A stretch of DNA of 64,000 nucleotides from Cryptomeria japonica (Eukaryota > Streptophyta > Pinopsida > Cupressales > Cupressaceae): assembly GCF_030272615.1 (NCBI RefSeq), contig NC_081409.1, forward strand, positions 205,281,364-205,345,363, read 5' to 3'. How positions within the stretch are numbered: position 1 is the first letter of the stretch; the number at the start of each line of letters is the position of its first letter. The notes beneath the pieces are model-generated. The model worked only from the letters and a program-made list of their open reading frames with translations, was not told the DNA's origin and ran no database searches. This document shows, piece after piece, positions 1 to 11,345 of the stretch. The translations under genes were made by a program, and so were the position numbers.

Positions 1-3000
1 TTGTTGCTGCAACATACTCAGCTTCTGTAGTAGATAAAGAAATGCATGACTATTTTTTGTTGATCCATAAAACCAGTTTCTTTCCAAGAAAGAAAGCTCC
101 ACCAGAAGTGCTCTTCATGTCATCAGTATCTCTTGCCCAATCTGAGTCAGTAAATGCACATAAAGTGAAATCATCATTTTTAGAATACCATAAACCATAT
201 TCTGTTGTTCCTTGCAAATACCAGAATATCCTTTTTACTGCACATTCATGATTTTCTTTAGGATTACTTTGATATCTTGAAACAATACTTACTGCATTCA
301 TAATATCCGGTCTAGTCTGAGTCAAATATAACAAACCACCAATCATAGACTTATACCTTGTCAGATTTACCAGTGTAGAAGTATCCTTGATAGATAATTT
401 CTCACTTGTCACCATAAGAGTACTTACCGATTTAGAATTATCCATACCAAACTTCTTCAACAATTCCCTCAGATACTTAGTTTGACAGATAAAAATGCCT
501 TTGTCAGTTTGAGTAATCTGCAAACCTAAGAAAAATTTCATCTCACCTATCATGGACATTTCAAATTCATTCTTCATATTGTTAACAAATTCCATGCACA
601 ATTTATCTTCTCCTCCAAAAATGATATCATCAACAAATACTTCAATTTTCAGAATATCATTATCACTGATCTTATATTATAAATTACTATCAGCACTGCC
701 TTTAGTAAAACCAAGCTCCAAAAGATATTTATCCAACCTTGCATACCAAGCTCTAGGAGCTTGTTTCAATCCATATAAAGCTTTCTTCAATCTGCAAACC
801 ATGTCTTTGTCATTTGTCAGTGAAAATCCATCAGGTTGCTCAATGTATATTTCTTCCTCAAGTTCACCATTCAAAAATGCACATTTAACATCCATTTGAT
901 AAACCTTATAGTTCTTATAAGCTGCATAGGTTAGAAATAGTCTAACAACTCCAATTCTAGCTACATGTGCAAATGTATCACCATAATCAATTCCTTCCAT
1001 TTGAGAATATCCTTTACAAACCAATCTAGTGTTGTTTCTTACAACTTGACCATCCTCATTCACTTTATTCCAAAAAACCCATTAAGTTCCAATAACATTC
1101 TTATTTTTTAGGTTGGAGAACTAGAGTCCAAGTTTCCTTCTTCTCTATTTGATCTAATTCATCTTCCATAGCCTTTAACCAATGTTTATCCTTACAAGAT
1201 TCAATAATAGATGTTGGTTCAATTTGAGAAATGAGACACACCTTTTCATTTGCCAGTCTTCTTCTTGTCATAACTCCCTTGTTCCTATCTCCAATGATTT
1301 GATCTTTAGAATGATTTAATCTTACATACCTTGGTGTCTTCTGAACTTTAGGTTCACTACTCTGATCATTAGTCACAGTTGAATTTTTTGATTGTGCTAG
1401 TGTAACTATCTCAGTTTCTTGTACTGGTTGAGGCATTTTTGGTTCAGTTATGATCATTTCCACTGTCGGTTCCCTGTCATATGATATAGAATGATTTTTG
1501 TACTGCTCATCCACTTTCATATTAGCACTCTCCACAATTTTCTGCAATCTTTTGTTATAACATCTATATGCTTTGCTTTGAATTGAATAACCAAGAAATA
1601 TCCCTCCATCACATCTAGGATCAAACTTTCCAATTGAATCATCTCTTTTGATATAGCATTTACTTCCAAAATTTCTGAAATATTAATAGTAGGTGTATGT
1701 CCAAACCATAATTCATAAGGGGTCTTACCGGTTTCACCTTTGTTGTGAACTCTGTTGAATGTGTAGAGTGTTGTGCTCACTGCTTCTCTCCAGTAGATAT
1801 GAGGCAATTTGGCTTCCATCATCATAGATCTTGTTCCATCCAAAATGGTTTTGTTCTTTCTTTGCACTACTCCATTCTCCTGAGGAGTTCGAGGAGAAGA
1901 TCTCCTAATACCATTTGTCTCACAGTAACTGTTAAATTCATGAGAAGTGAACTCATCGCCATGATCTGATCTTAGACATTTGATTTTCAATCCAGTTTCT
2001 GTTTCAACCTTTGCTTTAAAGATCTTGAATTTCTCAAAAGCTTTAGACTTCTCCCTAAGAAAAGTCACCCACATCATCCTAGAATAGTCATCAATAATCA
2101 ACATGAAATACCTATCACCTTGAAAGCTTCTAGTCCTTGCTGGACCACATAAGTCAGTGTGAATCAAATCAAGTACATCATTAGATTTATCATGTATGCT
2201 CTTAAAAGATCTTCTAACTTGCTTTCCCAATTGACATTCCTTACATACCGGATTATGAGGCTTCATAATCTTAGGTACATCTCTAACTGCTTTAGTTGAA
2301 CTGATCTTAACAATACAATCAAAATTAACATGACACAACCTCTTATGCCAATACCAACTCTCATCAATATGAGCAACCAAACATGTCTTATTACCAGTGT
2401 TCAAGTGAAAGATATTACCTCTAATCTGAATACTGGTTGCAATCTACAAACCAATCTTGTTAATGATTTTGCATTTTCTATCTTTAAACTGAAGTTGGAA
2501 ACCCTTGTCCACCAATTGACCAACACTCAAAAGATTATGCTTTAAACCTTCTACATTATAGACATTATTAGTGTTATGTTTACCATAGAGAGATATAATA
2601 CCTCTACCTCTGATCATACATGCTTTGTCATCTCCAAATATGACTTGACCGCCATTGTATTCTTGTAGGGACAAAAAATTTCCTTTATCTTCAGTCATAT
2701 GATGTGAGCATCCACTATCAATTACCCATTAATCCTTATCTTCAACTTTTGCTTCCAAGGCCTTTTCTTCATTTTTGATAGCCAATTTCGGTTCATCTTC
2801 TTTTAAAGCATAGAACACCCATTCCTTTCCATTACCAGATCCACTAGCAGAGTCTTTTGTTGGTTCATCTCCAGAGTCATCAGTTACTCCTTCCTCATCT
2901 GCTATGTAGCATTGTTTACTTTTCTTGAATCTATATTTGTTCTGGTTAGGCTTAAATGATTTCTTAACTCTTTCCTCATATCTTGCATTCCTTTTAGGAC

Positions 3001-3880
3001 ATCTAGATGCAAAATGACCAATCTTATTACATTAAAAACATTTAAAAGGTGCTTTTCCTTCATACTTACTTCCCGTCGGACCTTTAGGTACTCTTCTAGT
3101 AAATAAGGCTTCAAGTTGCTCAAATTCTTCATCTTCTTTCCTCATGTCTTCCAATTCTTTTGCATATGGGACTTTCCAATCACTTTTGTTGGTAGATGAT
3201 GATGATGCATGAAAAGCAGGTTCAGACTTTACAACTCCAGAAGATCCAAATTCTTCAAGCTCAAAAGCAGACAATTTCCCAATCAGAATGTCTCTGTTAA
3301 CTAAAGAGTTTGCCATTGTTCTCAACTAATTAATTGAAGTTGCCTTCATCTTGTAAGCTGGTGGAAGGGCTCTCAATAATTTGGAAACTATTTCATCTTC
3401 ACCTAGAAATCCTCCACAACATTGAATTCACATAACAATCTTATTTACTCGTTCCATAAACACAACAATTCTTTCATTATCTTCCATCTTCAAGTTTTCA
3501 TATCTTACCCGGTAACCATCAAGTTTAGGAATTTTGACAGTAGGATCACCTTCATTCAGAGTTTGTAATTTATCCCACATAACCTTTGTCGATGATTTAT
3601 CAGTCAATCCCATGATCTACTGATCAGTAAGTGCACACAAGAGGGCTTCTCTAGCTTTGCAATCATTTTTAATATTCTTGTCCAAGTCTGCAGGAGTAGG
3701 ATTGCCAGATGCTGGATCATAAGGTGTGTATCCTTTCTCAGTGATCTCCCAAATATCCTTGCCAAGACATCTAAGATGAATCTCCATTCAAATTTTTCAT
3801 ATCCCATAATTTGTTCCATCAAGCTTAGGGATTTCTCTTCTAAAAATAGTTGATGGTGGATTAGAAGTGTTAGCTGCCAT
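1..3880 (-). pseudogene. copia A gag-pol polyprotein, decayed
   Basis: The start is taken at an ATG at 3880, about 45 nt past the PBS, which opens a gag with the LDGTNYGI motif. The gag body runs to about 2990 with a broken CCHC knuckle near 3040. The protease keeps its D-S-G active site near 2720 but has an in-frame stop just before it. Integrase (2404-1517) keeps the HHCC zinc ligands and the first two core aspartates. The catalytic Glu in the NGVVERKN-type motif reads Gln. The section between integrase and RT (about 1690-1101) is in another frame. RT (1063-50) has [22 protein letters not shown] and an FVDD catalytic box near 620. A TAG at 50-52 precedes the RNase H motif. It would make virus-like particles and copy element RNA, but it cannot be expressed whole. 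Confidence 0.93.
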
Positions 3881-3924
3881 AGGATATACCTCAAGCGGTT
3901 AAGCTTTTGCAAAAGAGAACCAAA

Positions 3925-3936
3925 TCTCTAATACCA
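3925..3936 (-). other. degenerate tRNA-iMet primer binding site of copia A
   Basis: The plus strand reads TCTCTAATACCA next to the LTR. The intact version in element C is GCTCTGATACCA (complement TGGTATCAGAGC, the classic plant initiator-Met site), so two bases differ. It is in the expected place, two bases inside the LTR. Confidence 0.75.
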
Positions 3937-3938
3937 AT

Positions 3939-5204
3939 TTTTAGGATAACTGGTGAACAACTAAGAGGGGGGGGTGGGGTGGTGAATCAATTGTTAACAG
4001 ATTATAACATTTAATCCACTTATTAACCTCTAACCAGATTAGGTACAGGTAGAGAAGAAATAGATACTAGTAAACAATACAACATAACAATTATATAGAT
4101 AATCAATGCAAAGATACCATACCACATAACACCATGATTTGTATGTTGAAAACCTGGAAAGGGAAAAACCATGGTGGGAAGCCTACCCACAATCAAATGC
4201 TACTTTTGCATAAAGTATGTGATACAATGAGGGGCCTACACATGCCAGAAGGCACACTGCCTAGAGCGTACTACTCATTACAAAAGAGTCTCACTAACTA
4301 CAAAGAGGCTACAACCATCTCAAGATAAATGGACAACAATCCAATAGAGTGAATTGCCAGAGATGGCATATACCATGCCTGATTATAGTCTCGGTTAAGC
4401 TCAATACCGAAGGCCTTTGACCTCTTCCTTAATCCCAATTCAATCCTCAATGATCGACCAAATCTCCTTCACATATGATATTGCATTCCAAGACCACGAC
4501 ACTTATTACATTCGAACACCGCGATCTACGAGGAGATCTTACATCATTTTATACCAACCCTAAGGCCTAAACCAATTAGGTCGGCCACCTAAAAGATATT
4601 ACAATAAGATCATTAGATAAATCCATATTACAATGATATGCCATGTCGTCTTAAGACCAAAAAAACAATAACAAATCCATAAATCATCCTGAAACATCCC
4701 GGTAACATGTAGAGAACACGTTATCATGATACTAGTCCATAACCTAGATAGGTATTGAACCTATTGTGGGTCCACCATGCCAAAGAAATGTCTTCAAGAA
4801 GTTGAATAACGATCAAAGAACATCAATTCAACATCCTGAAAGCCATCTAGAAGCTACACCAACACCACTTATGCATCCTATCAAGATTCCTTAGTGAAAG
4901 CTCTGTCGGTAGAGCCTTAAACCACTTCCGGTAAGGGTTTACCAGAGTGTATGATAGCATCTGATTACCAAGTCAATACCATTTGACCAAGACATCTCCA
5001 GAAGCACTACCACATGTAACCAATCACATTCAATAGATCCAAACATGTCAGAAGTGTCCAACAGATAGTCTCTTCTACCAGTAACACTAGATCTTCTACC
5101 GGTAACCAAAACCTATCTGTCAGTAACCATCCATAACAGCTAGTGTTGACATCAATGACAAAACATCAATACAACACATAATCAATTCATCCATAATGCC
5201 AACA
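3939..5204 (-). repeat. 5' LTR of copia element A
   Basis: The right end is TGCCAACA, the complement of an LTR start TGTTGGCA. The left end, expected to be TG, has decayed to TT. Inside are the G-run next to the U5 end (AGAGGGGGGGG at about 3963) and the AAAACCATGGTGGGAAGCC block near 4155, both also present in the LTRs of element C. Length is 1266 bp. The sequence TTGACATCAATGACAAAACA lies just inside the right end, as in C. Confidence 0.82.
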
Positions 5205-6081
5205 CTCAATGGGGTCCTACAAGTTTTCAATATGGGAGTCTATAAATAAAGAATAAATTTTTGGTAGAAATATGTCCCAATGAGCTATCTCTATAAGACT
5301 GATATGTTCTTATTGTAACATAATTGGAAGATTTCAAACAAGCATCACTCAACTTGGAAGGAACAATAGTATATGTAGGAGAGTCATCAACTATAGATTC
5401 AGTAGTATGTAGAGGAGATGAAATGTCCTCAGTTGTACACGTCACAATATGTGGAGGATCAATGTATGTCGATCATTCCCTAAGGATGTTTCTATACAAG
5501 CAGTGGCAATAGCTAACTCAATATTATCCAAGGGAACACCATCATTTGGTGAAGATTCGAATTCTCCATGCAATAGTTGGATGGCGGTCCAAGAAGTGAA
5601 GAGGCACCCAATGTGCACTATGTGATAGAAATATCCAGGCTCATAAACTGTAATACATATTAGTCCATAAACCTTGTCATTTTTATGAAACTATTTATTC
5701 TTCTATTATTCATCATGTGTCTAAAAAATAAATCCAAGGAGATAGGGTAGTAGACCATGCTCATGGAAGTGATTATTTATGAAATTATTGTTTTGACATG
5801 ATGGACCCCAAAAACATATCATTATCACAGTTCATGATTATATGTGTAATGAATAATCTTTTTATTTTCTCAATTAGTCTCAATCTAGAAAAAAATAGAA
5901 AGAAGTATCGAAACATACAAGGCACAACACAAATCATTGTCCCATTGATTCTTAGTTAGTGACTGCCCTACAATTGACACTTTATGAGTATAGTGCATAG
6001 GCAAGTACAAATAGAGGAAAAATGGAACCTTATAAGCTCAATGCAGAATTGATTCCAATAAATCGAGCTTGAAAAATTAAC
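5205..6081. other. DNA between copia A and gypsy B, nothing recognised
   Basis: AT-rich single-copy-looking DNA within this window. Two short overlapping reading frames (5227-5445 minus, 5324-5512 plus) match no family I know and are mirror images of each other, so I call no gene. Its right edge TTAAC abuts the left LTR of gypsy B and is a possible target-site duplication. Confidence 0.5.
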
Positions 6082-6844
6082 TGTGTATGGTGAAAAGTGG
6101 ATAATGGAAACAACAATACCTAACAACAACAAAAATCCACCATAACATATGAAGATTACCTAAGACAATGCAAATCAACAAAATCACAAAGATTATACCA
6201 TCACATGTCCACTAGGGTTTGAATCTCCATTCTTCCTATCTCCATTGATCTTGCTTGATATATTTGCTCTTAGATTTTATGTGTGCATAAGAGCTCAACA
6301 AAGAACGGAAATGTGGTTGATAGCTTGATCGCAAAAGGGCTTGATTGCATAGGATTGATTGGACAATTAGAATGCTTAGAATCCTTAGGGTTGATAATGA
6401 AGGAAGCATCCTCTTATATAGAAGACACTATAGGAAATGGAGGGATAAGATTAAGAGGTGTAAAAGATAGATGGTCGACTAGGATTAGAGCCCGTAGTAG
6501 AAGAAATAAGAAAATAATAAGAGGGTAAGGTAGTGTAGGAATTAAGAGATGAATGACATGTGTCATGGGTAGAAAATGCTAATGAATTAATTAAATAAAT
6601 AAATATTTATTTAAATAATAGAATAAGTGGGATCAATTAAATAAATAAAAGTATTTATTTAATTTAGGAAAAGGACAATTTAAATAAATAAAAGTATTTA
6701 TTTATATGAGGAAAAAGGCTTAGAAGAGGATTAATGAACTAATTAAGAAAACAAAGATTTATTTAATGATAGAAGACTTCGGATAAAATAATTAAATAAA
6801 TAAAAATATTATTTAATTAGACAGGACAATTTTAGGTGTCTACA
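6082..6844 (-). repeat. 3' LTR of gypsy B
   Basis: Starts TGTGTATGGTGAAAAGTGG and ends GTGTCTACA, matching the LTRs at 24163-24928 and 40968-41747 nearly throughout. It is 763 bp. It lacks a roughly 40-bp stretch near its left end that the other two keep, and carries a short AATCACAAAGATT segment that the 24163 copy lacks. An AT-rich part with alternating AATAAATA/TATTTATTTA runs occupies 6580-6820. The frame from 6283 that recurs in all three LTRs covers the minus-strand TATA region, so I do not call it a gene. Confidence 0.92.
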
Positions 6845-6855
6845 TTTTGCTCCTG
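6845..6855 (-). other. polypurine tract of gypsy B
   Basis: Read on the minus strand, CAGGAGCAAAA lies directly against the LTR start TGTAGACAC. This is the position of the plus-strand primer. The tract is short and has one C inside, so it is a modest match. Confidence 0.6.
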
Positions 6856-7101
6856 TTTGAGATAATGCAGCTTGTCGCGTTGTTTCAAAGAAGATAAGAT
6901 AAACTGATACAAAGTTGCCCCAAGACGGGAATGATATGCCCCCTTGAGAGATTGAATGTAAATGTCTAAAAAGATTGTAGACAATGTCTCGATAAGAAAG
7001 AAAGGCTAGAAAGGACTGACAAGATAGGATAGAGTGACAAAGTCATGGGATAAAGAAGACTAACATGGGAGACTAGGGCTAGGGCAGTCTATAAGATAGA
7101 C

Positions 7102-8487
7102 CAATGATATGATGAATCAATAAGGATCCAGACAACTACTGAGAGGGGGGGTAAATCAATAGATGGAAAACTAACTTAACTTTCACCAAACTAAAAAAAA
7201 ACTCTCAAGTCAATCTCTGAACAAACTGGTTCAAACACTAAGTAATAAACTGCAATAGCACTGTCAAGTATACCGGTTGACTAGCATATCAAAATAATAG
7301 TATAACATCTCTGAAACTCCCAAACCATATAACCAATACATCAAAATACTTTACTAACAGTAGTAAAATCACATTTCATATTACTGCTGGTCATTTTAAT
7401 ATTACTAAGTGGATTCAATAGTTAAGCAAATTAACCATATCAAACATAACCACAAAAACCATTCACCACTTGACACAATTATTTTTGACATGGAAACCCA
7501 AATGGGAAAAACCATGGTGGGGATGAATACCCACAAGTATTCAAAACTCTTCTGAAGTTCACCCTGTTAGGAGCCAAGCCTATTAAAGCTTTACAAAATG
7601 TCCTGCTAGGAACAGATCCTGTTAGGGACCACCTGGTTAAGGGATTGACTATAATGCCCTGTTAGAAGCAATACCTTGTTAGTAGTAACCACAATCGAGG
7701 ATTTTAAATCCAATCTAACGGATCACCTGGTTAGCGGATTTAGATAGCACTAAGCCTGTTAAAGCTTACCCGGTTAAGGGATTTAACTATTGTAATTGTT
7801 AGAGAACAACAGAGGTTTGTTGATCTAGTAAATAGCACTACTCTACTTGATCAGATCCTTTTCATGCTCCTATTTTCCTTCACACATACTGCAAATACTC
7901 CTTCTGGTTCGGTAATCAATCACACTGACACTTAACCAAAATTGCCAACACTACAAAAAAACAACTCATCGACCTTATAAGCAAAACAATAGGTCAATAA
8001 CACATCACAAACCTAAGATCTCATAGAGATTACAAAAAAATTGGTTCAAGTATGATCGTTAGATTACATAGCAATCATTTCACATTGTACAAGACAACCT
8101 CGACCATTCCTTGATCACTGCTTCATCGATTCCTGTAACTCATCACGCAGTTTCCTCTTCATGTAATGTATTCACTCATTCCCAAGATAAATCCGTTATC
8201 TCCATGCACCAAAAAACACTTGAAAATCATCACATACAACATGCGTATGTGGCATAATCATTACCAATCACTATTTGATCATAAATCAATACAATTAATT
8301 CACCAAGCTCCATCAGTTAGGGTTTGGCACATCAACAGGTAGGGTTACCGGTTGATCTCACTGCTTCTAAAGTAATACCAATTTCCTTTACTTGCTCAAC
8401 TACCAGTTGCAAAAAAATATCATAACAACATCATTACTTGTTACAATTGACATCAATGACTATGCAATCTTCAATCAAATGCCAACA
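7102..8487 (-). mobile_element. solo copia-type LTR inside gypsy B
   Basis: Read on the minus strand it begins TGTTGGCATTTG at 8487, has the CATTGATGTCAA motif shared with the LTRs of A and C, an internal block of repeated 'TTAACCGGGT'-like sequence, and the G-run typical of this group at about 7142. It ends ATATCA at 7105. The pentamer TAGAC flanks it (7097-7101 and 8488-8492) if three extra bases (CAA on the plus strand, 7102-7104) are counted in the insert. No internal coding region is present, so it is a solo LTR left by recombination or an unusual integration. Confidence 0.75.
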
Positions 8488-8689
8488 TAGACTACGAGGG
8501 AAAACATCCTCATTGTCATTCACACACCTAAGAGATTGGAGTGCAGAGAGAACAAAGAGCAGTCAACAACGATGGCATCAATGCATAGATTCGATCGCAT
8601 TCGCCGATATCAAAGGCCAACAAATGCAAGAGAGCTAGTGAGTACCACAAAATCTCCTTGTACTTTGTTGCATTAATTGTTGTCATAAA

Positions 8690-9480
8690 TGCATGTTAGG
8701 TAGGTCAATAAATGCATATTAGGTATGTCTTAGAAATTGTCAAGCAGGGTAAAAGACATTAAGGCATGTTTGTGTTGGTGCTAGACATAAGTGTGTTTGG
8801 TCTAAACACATCTATGATTTCAAGGCATTTGTGCCAAATGTGAGCGTGTTTGTGAAATGTAGAAACGTCTGTGCAGGGCAGGTGCATATATGCTTGATAG
8901 AGGCACATATGTGTAATCCAGGCATGTCTATGAAATGTAGGAACATTTTTGTATTATTTAAGCGTGGTTGTGTCATGAATACACATTTATGTCTTCAATG
9001 TCAAATTGACAATTCTATGATAAACATATGTTGTCGATTGGATAAGTTGTTGAGAGGATACACTCAAACATGTCCTCTAGAGAGAACTAGGATAACAGAT
9101 AGGGCTAGGATTGACAATTCTATGATAGAACATATGTTGCCAATCAGGAAACTACTCAAGAAGATACACTCAAGTAGAGGCCTTAGGATAGGATAGAGCG
9201 AGGCACTTTGTGATGAACAGGGAGTACCATAGAAATTGACAATTTTTTGATAGACCATACTTTGTCAATTGGATTAGGCTGAAATTGACAATTCTTTGAT
9301 AGAGCATACGTTGTCAATTGGATAAGCTGCTCAAGAGGATACACTCAATTAGGTGCCCTAAAAGATAAGAGAAAAGCAACATTTTGTGATGAACAGGGAG
9401 TACTACTAGGATAGAGTGCCATAGGATAGACATAAGCACTAGGATAAAAATTTAAAAAAAGAAGCACTTTGTGATGAACA
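8690..9480. repeat. irregular tandem repeats beside the antisense PMD gene
   Basis: A TTGACAATTCTNTGATA unit followed by a CATATGTTGTCAATTGGATAAG-like tail occurs near 9004, 9111, 9235 and 9283. A CACTTTGTGATGAACAGGGA unit occurs near 9203, 9382 and 9467. Between 8760 and 8990 a motif close to CGTGTTTGTG recurs (about 8763, 8846, 8963). Plant gypsy elements are known to gather tandem repeats between pol and the 3' LTR, which is where this block lies. No coding potential is seen. Confidence 0.7.
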
Positions 9481-9518
9481 TGGAGTACTACTAGGATTGA
9501 CACACTTGATTTGCTTGA

Positions 9519-11345
9519 TTGCAGGAGGACCTACCTATGTTGGAGTCATGGGAGAGATACCCTTCGACTCATGGATTACAACCAAAGTTGACATTGGAGG
9601 ATAGAGCAGTGGTTGAGGCCATGGGATTACGATATATTATGTATATGCTTGAGTTTCGAGCGAGCATGGGGTTTCTGACTGCATTAGCTGAGAGATGGCA
9701 CTCAGAGACATGCACATTTCATTTACTGATGGGTGATATGACATTCACCTTAGAGGATGTGTACAAGATATTGAGGATACAAATTGATGGGGAGTTGGTT
9801 CCTCACGATCAAGAGGGAGATAGGGAGGCATTTAGACAAGTGTTCCAGGATCCAAGACTGGAGATGAGGGTAGGACATGTGGCCTGGGACACCATGAAAG
9901 TGATAGGATGATCTCTACCAGTAGTGCTAGCAGGAGTTATCATTGGGTTTCTCTATCAGGACAAGGCGACATGAGGGTTGGTTGTGGGATGGGAGAGGAC
10001 TCTGGAGACATTGGTGATTGAGCACACTAGGTTTGCATGGGGGCCATTTTTGCTGACACACTTGTATTATGAGCTGCATCAGCTTGTGTATCATGGATCA
10101 GCTGGATTGGGGTGTGAAGTGACATTAGTGCAAGTATGGGCATATGAGCATCTTCCGATTACATGACTGATACACTTTAGAGGTAGGGGACACGGGAACA
10201 ATTATGTACATTTATATGATATGAATACTTCCTAGCCATGGATTGGGAAGCTAGAGTATTGGCGTCGAGTGATTGATGAGGTAGACAGTGTGATATGGAG
10301 GCCTTACCAGGATTGTGAGGAGTGAGAGGATGAAACAGTCAAGCTGCCATACGTGTTTAGGAGTAGGTATCTGATTGGGAGGACACCATATGTCATTGAG
10401 CGAGAGTTTATTGATAGAGTATGCAAAAATTTTGATAGGATACAATGGATGCCACGTGGCTCAGGGATGTATGCATGGGCAATGAGAGATCAGCCACATT
10501 TAGGTCCGTTATTGTCTTGTGATTAGCCAGTGGCACAAATGTAGGAGATGGTTCCCATGTCTTGGGATATTTTGGCAGATGTGGAGGACACTGGGATGGA
10601 TGTTGAGTACAACACATATTGGGTAGATCATTCACTCTACGGTTGACAGATCTAGGAGAGCCGATAGAGGGTGATGGTGGGGATGGTGGAGGCAAAGGCA
10701 GACGGCGGAGGTGAGGTGAAGTAGCAGAGAGGAGGGTAGCTTAGAGGAGATATGGAGGAGAGGAGAGACAAGCTCATGTATTTAGGGGTAGAGGTGGACT
10801 ACCTTTACAAGTTCTAGTAATGTAGGTTCCAGGACAGGGATAGGGATAGGGTGAGGGGAGAGGAGAGGAGGAGGATGAGCTACTATCCTTGAGAGAGATC
10901 TTCCAGGGACAGACAAATAAGATTCAAGATCTAGAGAGGGATGGGGCTAGACTCAAGAGATAGCTGAGGGACATTGAGCAAGAGAGGTATCAGGATATTC
11001 AACACTACACGAAGGCTGAGGAGGCACTGAGGGAAGGCAGATGAGCAGTAGAGGACACTAGGGCTGAATATGCCTATGTTCTACGAGCAGGGGAGGAGAT
11101 ATCCTACTAGAGAGACTTGTATTATGGAGTTGTGCCACTGGATCAATAGGCTAGGAGCTTCCAGAGACCATCGCGAACTATGACGACCACTAGAGGGAGA
11201 GATAGGAGACATGCGTCTAGTGGTGGGGTCATGGGTCCTCCACCACCACCAAATAGAGGGGGTAGGAGATATGATCCTAGGGTGGGGACTTCCAAGGCTC
11301 AGACTCTGTCGAGTTCAGCTTGCTCTGAGGGAGGGATTTCATCAT
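9519..11345 (+). pseudogene. antisense plant mobile domain (MAIN-like, PF10536-type) gene inside gypsy B
   Basis: The plus-strand frame from 9519 reads through 10655 as a near full-length PMD. It begins with a LESWERYPSTHGLQPKLTLED stretch, then LTALAERWHSETCTFHL and the MTFTLEDVYKILRIQIDGE block (about residues 60-95), then VWAYEHLPIT (about 206-215), then VIWRPYQD and LPYVFRSRYLIGRTPYVIE (about 275-300). These are hallmark PMD blocks. PMD proteins occur as host MAIN/MAIL genes, thought to act in the nucleus in silencing and genome stability, and inside plant transposons. Nine in-frame stops interrupt the core. A frame change near 10650 leads into a charged, coiled-coil-like tail (10900-11100) and a PPPPPNRGGRRYDPR segment near 11240. 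A TTGCTTGATTGCAG stretch just before the start resembles a 3' splice site. It is antisense to the retrotransposon and lies between integrase and the 3' LTR. Confidence 0.88.

Larger units (their letters stand above)
1..5204 (-). mobile_element. Ty1/copia element A, 5' portion (continues past the left edge)
   Basis: On the minus strand the order is 5' LTR (3939-5204), a degenerate primer binding site, gag, zinc knuckle, protease, integrase, reverse transcriptase and the first codons of RNase H at the window edge. Integrase before RT defines the copia superfamily. The 3' LTR and any target-site duplication lie outside the window. The protein is closely related in order and wording to element C at 55317-62034, so the two are related families or subfamilies. 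Numerous stops and at least one frameshifted section show that it is dead. Confidence 0.95.

Noticed and set aside
6283-6528. Frame starting MHKSST, repeated at 24387-24599 and 41235-41417
   Set aside because: It lies in the three gypsy LTR copies and covers the minus-strand TATA box. Repetition follows from LTR identity, not from a gene.
8690-9480. CRISPR-like or satellite array
   Set aside because: Units are irregular in spacing and diverged, in a plant element's 3' region; no uniform spacers.
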